NCBI GenBank assembly: GCA_964016875.1
Contig: OZ024736.1
Span: forward strand, 42,440,707-42,504,706
Length of the DNA: 64,000 nucleotides
Reading direction: 5' to 3'
From: Fallopia convolvulus
Taxonomy: Eukaryota; Streptophyta; Magnoliopsida; Caryophyllales; Polygonaceae
The notes under the pieces: generated by a model
Told to the model about the DNA's origin: nothing
The model's database searches: none
Seen by the model: the letters and a program-made list of their open reading frames with translations, nothing else
Shown here: piece after piece, positions 57,952 to 64,000 of the stretch
Layout of the letters: each line of letters starts with the position of its first letter
How positions within the stretch are numbered: position 1 is the first letter of the stretch
Position numbers and translations under genes: made by a program

Positions 57952-60900
57952 TCAGGTTATGTATCTGTCCTGCTGCTCCTGAAGAAGTTTTGCAGAAGAT
58001 TTCGCATCCAGGTATAGAGAACTTGCTTCTTCAATATCAGCCTGAAGATAAGATTTCATTCATTATCAATCAGTGAATTCTAGGAAAGAATGTTGCACAT
58101 ATATAGAACAATGTAAATCTACTTCAGTTTACCTTGCAGATGCTATCTCGTCCGTTCATCCGAGCAATTACGCTGGAGGGTGACAGAAGTTGAACTGCAT
58201 GCCTATTGATTAAAAGGAACCAAATTCTTTAAGTTAATCTCCACTTTGAAAAAAAAATTACGAATCTAGATTGAAGGAAAGAAAAGGAGCAAAAAAACAG
58301 GAAAATTTGAAGTATGGTACACACCGCAAAGACGCCCGCTGTCCAATCTCTCCAAAATAAGCAAGACCCTCCTCATCTACTGACAGTTCCTCCACCTGAG
58401 CACGGATTGCTAAGATCTGGCCAAACAACAATAAAGATGATAAAGAGTAATAAATATGATGAAAGCAAAGCTACAGAAAGCAAGTAAAGCAATGGCCAGA
58501 CCTGTATCATCTCTGCAGGTCCATATATATCAGTTCGAATGATTACTAAACGGTCTAACAAGTCAACTGGTATTCCATGGGGGCTCTTCATTGTAGTTCC
58601 CCTGGAAAAGAAACAAGTTCATAATCATAACTCGTTATTAAATGGATTATATTGTTATTTTTTCTCTTTTGCAATGTCAGTGTAAGAACTTGCAGATAAG
58701 AGCATTAAATTTTATATCCACAAATCTATGTACCTTACATCACATACTCCCCTGTTTGTTGCAAAGATTACGATAGGAGACAGTGGGCTTTCTAGAGCAC
58801 GGTTCAAGTATGAAAAGCATTCAATATCCAGCATATGTACCTGTTCAGTGCATAACATTAGTAAACTCGTTTAAGATCACAAAATACAGAACAAAGGAAA
58901 TGTAAAGGTTTGACAGAAAATACCTCATCAATGAACAAAACCCCAGGCACAAGCTCTGCCACGCCTTCATCAATGTAACGATTAACTACCTGCAACAACA
59001 AATTTGTCAAGCTAAAACATACAACACAGCTGTGACCTGAAAATCTGAAATATTGTTAATGAAAGCATACATGTGGTTTTAATAATGTAATTGAGCATAG
59101 ACTAGTACTACTAGAAAATCTAATCAAGCAACAATCAATATTGTGAACATTCAACAAGAGGTATACTGTGCACCTTGATGCATGTAAGAAGTACCTTGTT
59201 TATTTCCTGACGTAATTTATCCGTAATTTCAGTTTTGCGGGGCTTCATCATCTGACCCATTAAAGACAGTATATCCTGGCCACCTTGAGGACGTGCATTT
59301 GCGGCATCCAGATCATGTAATGTCACATCCTGAAAGAGTGCAGTCAAATCATAAGAATAAAACATAGCATAATGCTTACACAAAATACATTTATCAATGA
59401 ATTGAGTAATATAAGTTCAAAATAATGCAGCAATACCTGATTACCCGGAAAGAAAATACTAATCAATGTAAATGTTATAAAATGAATCCGTTCTATTTAA
59501 AAGCTTAGTATTTTCAACATGGAGAAAGTAACAAACAGGGATTTGAATGAACACCTGCTTTCATTGTTCTTTTAGTTTTTAGGTACCATCAATATCACAA
59601 AGATTGTACCAACTGTACCTGTACAATCTCCTTTTTCTTGTGCACTTCTCCCTTGGGAAGTGGGACATATTCTTCTGCCTCAAGATCAAACTCTGTAGCA
59701 AAAGCATCACTTCTCCCTACTCGCTTCACTGCGCCACTATTAGCTTCAATGTATATGACATCTCCAACTGCAACCTAAAAAATGCAATTAAAATTAGAAA
59801 TACAAAGAAGAAATGTAGTCATTAAGAGCATACAGAATGAACGCATAGACCACAGTGAAAGCCTAAAAGACCCAAAACACATTTTAAAGGCCATGGATAT
59901 ATAAAATCTTAATAACTTCCCAGTTATTTTCATTTAGCCTATCAAGATATTAGATTTAAACACAACAATAGAAGACATTTACATTGATAAGAAGTAAATA
60001 AAACATCACATTTAGAAACTATATTTATAATAATAGCTTGGGGCGGATCCTCATGTTCATTGGCTTTTATACACCGCCTTTGATATGGATTTAGTCCCTA
60101 TATCAATTTTGTTGCATTCTAACTAAATTCAGTTATTATTGTCACATAACAGAATTTCAGTTTTTCTTGGGTCTATCGGGTGTACCCCTTTCCCTTGGGC
60201 AGGGGTACCCCCATCTTGACCCCCCAGATTCCGCTGTAGCAGAGCCTCACTGGGTCGATGATGATGATGATTTATAATAATAGCAAAAGGATATAGAAGG
60301 TTTACCTTTTCTTTTATCAGTGCATCATAAATAGTAGGATCCAACTTTAATTGCTTTGTTCCTTTGACAGTTTTGAGCCCAATGATAACATGGCTAATGG
60401 CTTTCCCATAGCCACCTGTAACACTTTCAGTTTCTTCAGGTGTAAGTTCAGTCACCTATGAGAACAAAAAAGAGAGTTAAAAAAAACAATCAACAACCTC
60501 ATTGATAGTAGTTCTCCACAGAGAAGAGATCCTCCAAGTACTTTAGAGTTTACACATAAACAATTATGCAAGAAAACTTTACTAATCCACATGGAAGTAA
60601 GGAATCACTACTCACAAGGTAGCCCTAAATTAGCATCTAGTCCATCTATAGTTGACAGAATGGCCAGCTCAAGTTCATAGATATATATTAAGATATGTGA
60701 ATAGACAAATACAAATAAGAGACAACCATACCGCAACTTCTTTCAGTAAATATCAGACCTCCAACACAGATGCCACAAAGACAGCAAAATATCACAGAAA
60801 ACCACAACAAAACATTCCAAAAGAACTTACCTCGCCTTCATAAACCTCCTTATTCTCCTTCATACGCAGACCAATAGCCCTACGGAAATTCTCCATGAGA

Positions 60901-61481
60901 ACCTCAGTTTTCTTTACTTCGGATGAGTACACTTCTGAACCAACCATAGGGCAGAAAGGAACCTGTAAAACAGAATATGTCAAATTTATCAACTAAGAAG
61001 CAGTTCAAGTACATAGAAGCAATTAAACTACACATGAATAAGAAGGAAGGGGAAAAAACCTATACTAAACTAGAGATAAACATATGTGTTCACCTTACTT
61101 CCAAGCTCCTGTGATATGCCAAGAGCCAGAGCAGTCTTGCCGGTACCAGGTGGACCAGCAAAAAGAAGAGCTCTGCCAGCCATTTTCTTCTGCCTTATCA
61201 TGTCGACTACGAGACCAGCTGCTTCTCTTGCTTGAGCTTGACCCACGAATCCAGCAGCCAGGGGAATGGCATTCCCGTTGGCCTACACACGGCAACCAAT
61301 CCATCAATTGAATTGACAAGAAACAAAACCCCGCAATCCCAAACTCCTAAAACCCTAAACACGGAATTGAAGAGAGGGATTAAGTAAACTGCTAAATTAC
61401 CTCGAGACCAAGGCCTTTGATGTGGGTATGAGTGGCGATTCTCTGTTTCTTAGTGGTGGACTGTACCTCTTCTATCTTCAT
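57952..61481 (-). CDS. RIN1: RuvB-like 1 (RVB1/TIP49a, Arabidopsis RIN1), 12 coding exons
   Basis: AAA+ ATPase that forms a hexamer or dodecamer with RuvB-like 2 and serves INO80/SWR1 chromatin remodelling, R2TP assembly and snoRNP maturation. Exons, minus strand: 61481-61401, 61282-61094, 60962-60831, 60455-60306, 59774-59619, 59329-59195, 58989-58924, 58840-58734, 58601-58502, 58416-58325, 58202-58133, 58041-57952. They total 455 residues, close to the roughly 458 known for plant RVB1. Walker A GPPGTGKT is at 70-77, Walker B LFIDEVH at 299-305, and the sensor asparagine is in ATNRG (332). The OB-fold insertion between Walker motifs is present. All boundaries use GT-AG. A 232-bp SINE-like insertion lies in the fourth intron. 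The coding frame looks intact, so the gene is probably functional. Confidence 0.96.
60038..60269. mobile_element. SINE-like insertion with 15-bp target duplication, in RuvB-like 1 intron
   Basis: The 232-bp segment is flanked by exact copies of ATTTATAATAATAGC at 60023-60037 and 60270-60284. It ends in (GATG/ATG)n on the plus strand, like the tail of a non-LTR retroposon. A G/C-rich interior (CCCAGTGAGGCTCTGC on the minus strand) contrasts with the intron. A 15-bp duplication is characteristic of target-primed insertion. It contains no ORF. The family was not identified. Confidence 0.8.
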
Positions 61482-61794
61482 TCTGCTAAGTTTCCTTCAC
61501 TCGCTCCTTCTCCGGCCGGTAGGGTCTGTGAGCGCGGACAGCGTAGGAACCTATTTCAGCCGCAATAAGAAAATAGGAAACCCTCCCAGTTCCGAAATTG
61601 AAAAGGTTGGGTGGGCTTAGTATTTTTTTTATTAATTTTGTAAATTACTCTTTTTCCCTCCAAGATTTTTTTTTGACAAAAGTAAAACTTAGGATTTTTT
61701 ATCTAAATTCTAAAGTAAAACTTAGGATGAAACCTTCGTCTTAGCGCATCATGTCGGATGAGAGATAGGAGTTCTGAGTAGAGTCTGATCTGAT
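61482..61794. other. RuvB-like 1 upstream region
   Basis: GC-rich leader up to about 61580 (CTCCGGCCGGTAGGG), then AT-rich sequence. No gene. Confidence 0.45.
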
Positions 61795-62222
61795 CGCAAG
61801 TGGTAGAATGTCGTAATCTGACCATATCGTCAGCGATTAAGTTGCCTTGTCGAGAAACATGATTGATTTTTACATCCTCGAGACTTTGTAAGATCTGCAG
61901 GTTTCCGTAATGATCATCTCAATTGGTCACGGGCAAGATCTATCTCCTTTCACGGACTTAATTACAGTAATAGTCTCCTTCAATTTCAATTTTATTGAAC
62001 CGTCATTTTTGAGCTTCTTTTACCCGAAGGTATAGCCCCATTATTTTCGCTTGTAATGTGTCCCAAGCTCGATTTATATGTGAATCCAAATGGATGATTT
62101 TCCCTGGATGATTTCTCATAACATACCTTGTCGTAGCCATTCTGTCTCCTCTTTTTGAACCATCAAAGCTAATTTTGATCGTTTCATGTGGACGGTGTGG
62201 TGGTTTTGACCAAATTTATTTC
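61795..62222 (-). pseudogene. Decayed LINE-type RNase H-like (RVT_3) fragment
   Basis: With stops and frameshifts, the minus strand encodes KISFDGSKRGDRMATTRYVM, then a weak central part, then INHVSRQGNLIADDMVRL. The first matches the start of the RNase H-like domain at the C terminus of plant LINE reverse transcriptases (the usual FDGS/A motif). The last matches its conserved H-V-x-R-x-x-N-x-x-A-D end. There is no reverse transcriptase upstream, so it is a small 5'-truncated relic. Confidence 0.65.
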
Positions 62223-63237
62223 GTTGTTGTATGCCATGTCATATTTCTATTTGGATTGTTTTTGTCCCTTTCTTCCTTGTACATTTCCTTCGTCTTGTGC
62301 CAATTTTGAAGTTGTTGTTTGATATACATATCAATAATTTGATTTTGATTTGGTTTAGACTACGTGTGATATTTCTTTGATCGTTTGCTATGTTATTTAT
62401 AGTTGGTTGAATTAGCTTATTGACTCGTTTCAAAACTTGTATTGACTAAGAGTAAGGAATACGTCAAAACTAAGAGCATCAACATTGGGTGAGACCCAAT
62501 GGGTCTCTCACTTGACTGCAAAATACACAAAGCTCAAAAGAGAGCACCTACATTCCAAAAAAGCCCTACATTGCTATTAAGTATTAACAGAGGCCGCCCT
62601 ATGGTTGCATCATCATGAATATAACGCTCAGTATCTAAATGACAAAAAATAATTAAGTTTAAGTGTTTATTTAAAACTCGCAAATTACATAGTGGTGATT
62701 AACAAAAGCGTGCAAGCTCAGTGGCCTGTAGATGTATTTCGCGCGATAACATGCGAGAGAGAAGGGATCAAGGGATAATAAAAGGATCTACCAAAACACT
62801 ACCCCAACACCCTAACCCAAAAAAAGCAAAACTCCGTATTTTCCAAGAGCTGTATTTTCCAAATTTGTTTTATTAACAAAATTTATAGTTTCGTAACTCT
62901 ATTTTTTCCAAAAGCTGTCTGGTTTCCTAATAATGGTACTGGTCAGAATCAGAATTGTGATAAAACAATGCCTAAAACAGGTCTGTGAGAAATTGAATTG
63001 AACCCATATTGGTTCGGGCGATATATATTATATGTGCAGAATTTCTTTTTACTGAGAGGGAGGGGAAAATGATAGCTAGCTAGCTCTATAACAAACAATG
63101 ATGGGACTACCATCAATAAAACTAATTTAGCATGTAACTTTTGAGACATACATCAAGAACGGGGAGTATTGTCCAATTGTCCATTAGCTACACAAGTTCA
63201 AGAAATTTTCTGGAACCACGGAAACTCCAAGCAAGGC
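62223..63237. other. Intergenic region
   Basis: No gene. The phrase AAGAGCATCAACATTGGG near 62471 resembles the end of a common MITE family, but a partner end was not identified. DCP1 3' untranslated sequence probably occupies the right part. Confidence 0.45.
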
Positions 63238-63906
63238 TCAAGATGGATGAGAATTCAGCAAAGCTCGGTAGACCATGTCAATAAACTGATTGTCCTGCCA
63301 TTTCATTCAATTAAAAAAAAGTTAAAGTGACTTCTAACACATAACCATTGTTCAAAAACTCCATGCATTACAGCATATAAACTGACATATCTCACATGAC
63401 ACAGCATTATCAACTCTCCCTCAGCAAATGCATTCAAATATAGCTGGACTAGTAATTAAGACACACTTGCGTACCTGAACAAGCATCAAGAGGGCCTCAC
63501 GGACCTTGTCTCGGTTGATAACGGGGCCATAGTTTTGGGGCGGAGTGAGAGACGGTGATGGTGTTGGAGGGGGGAATGGTTGAAGCAAAGGAGCACCATA
63601 GGGGCGTTGGAGGGTCAAAGGAGGGTGCAAAGGGGCTGAAGGCGTTGTAGAGGAAGGGGTGGGTGCCATAACCATTGGAGATGGAGTTGGAGCAAAAAAT
63701 ATGGATGGCTTCACAAGATTAGCTGTCGTTGTCGTCTGGCTGTTTTTGTTGATTGTTTCAGATTGGACCACAGGTGGCGGTGTGGGTACTGATGGAGAAG
63801 GTGGAATGATTGGAGGATGGGTTGGGGGAGGCGCAACTCCACCACTCTGGAATGGCTGTGCAGCAGCAATTGTTGGAATTGAAGGGTTTCCCATCGTCAG
63901 GGCTGA
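63238..63906 (-). CDS. DCP1: mRNA-decapping protein DCP1, C-terminal exons (partial)
   Basis: DCP1 activates the decapping enzyme DCP2 in cytoplasmic P-bodies. Two exons are visible on the minus strand: 63906-63475 (144 codons, Pro/Thr-rich linker ending NYGPVINRDKVREALLMLVQ) and 63294-63238 (18 codons plus stop, DNQFIDMVYRALLNSHPS). Across the splice this forms the C-terminal trimerisation helix of plant DCP1 (RDKV.EALL...FID...RALL). The upstream EVH1/PH-like domain lies beyond the right window edge. The acceptor of the first visible exon is GTGCAG at 63907-63912. Intron 63295-63474 is GT-AG. Confidence 0.88.
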
Positions 63907-64000
63907 CTGCACAGATCAACATACTTGATCAGCATTAGGCATCATCTCAACACTACTAGACACCAGCAACTAGAATGAGTACCCATGAGAAATGCAGGAC

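Noticed and set aside
62471..62660. MITE starting AAGAGCATCAACATTGGG
   Set aside because: The matching inverted end and target duplication could not be located.

Overview
The window is nuclear DNA of a flowering plant, most likely a core eudicot. The evidence is introns with plant-type splice sites, plant-only families (OVATE, membrane-tethered NAC, E2F of the E2FA/E2FB class) and many LTR retrotransposons. The recurring tag TACTCCGTAT would fit Amaranthaceae or another Caryophyllales, but that is only an impression. There is no sign of a prokaryote, organelle or CRISPR array.

Positions 1-26300 are transposon-dominated. A minus-strand Copia element (left edge to about 6263) is split by a 3,126-bp solo LTR at 118-3243 with a GATTG target duplication. 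The Copia element itself borders a fragment of an RF298/RF4-like E3 ubiquitin ligase exon. A second solo LTR lies at 7553-8676. A complete, young Sirevirus-type Copia element with an envelope-like third ORF fills 9280-19632. Then come a decayed Ty3/gypsy pol fragment, a degenerate tandemly repeated zinc-finger sequence and two Helitron-like 3' ends.

Positions 26300-64000 carry host genes separated by small transposons. In order they are: a small unrecognised gene (27423-27674, +); E2F with 14 coding exons (29406-33707, +); a small ORF broken by a 16-bp duplication (34500-34836, +); an ovate family protein (37142-37657, +); a membrane-anchored NAC factor (39493-41345, -); a coiled-coil protein of the At5g41620/BLT type (49637-51842, -); a 5'-truncated CNX2 copy (56278-56824, -); RuvB-like 1 with 12 exons (57952-61481, -); and the 3' end of DCP1 (63238-63906, -, running off the right edge). 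Between NAC and the coiled-coil gene lie a Mutator-like element with a perfect 9-bp target duplication, a larger terminal-inverted-repeat element filled with a degenerate GGTTCAT-rich array and two tRNA-like units, and a perfect 71-bp inverted repeat.

The host genes are unrelated housekeeping or regulatory loci and do not form a pathway cluster. The most notable structures are the nested insertions, the Sirevirus with three in-frame TAG codons and repeated palindromic motifs, the tRNA-like units, the tRNA-like gene with an enlarged anticodon region beside a 64-bp tandem array, and the SINE-like insertion with a 15-bp target duplication in a RuvB-like 1 intron. All exon boundaries were assigned by eye from reading frame, splice signals and recalled family alignments.
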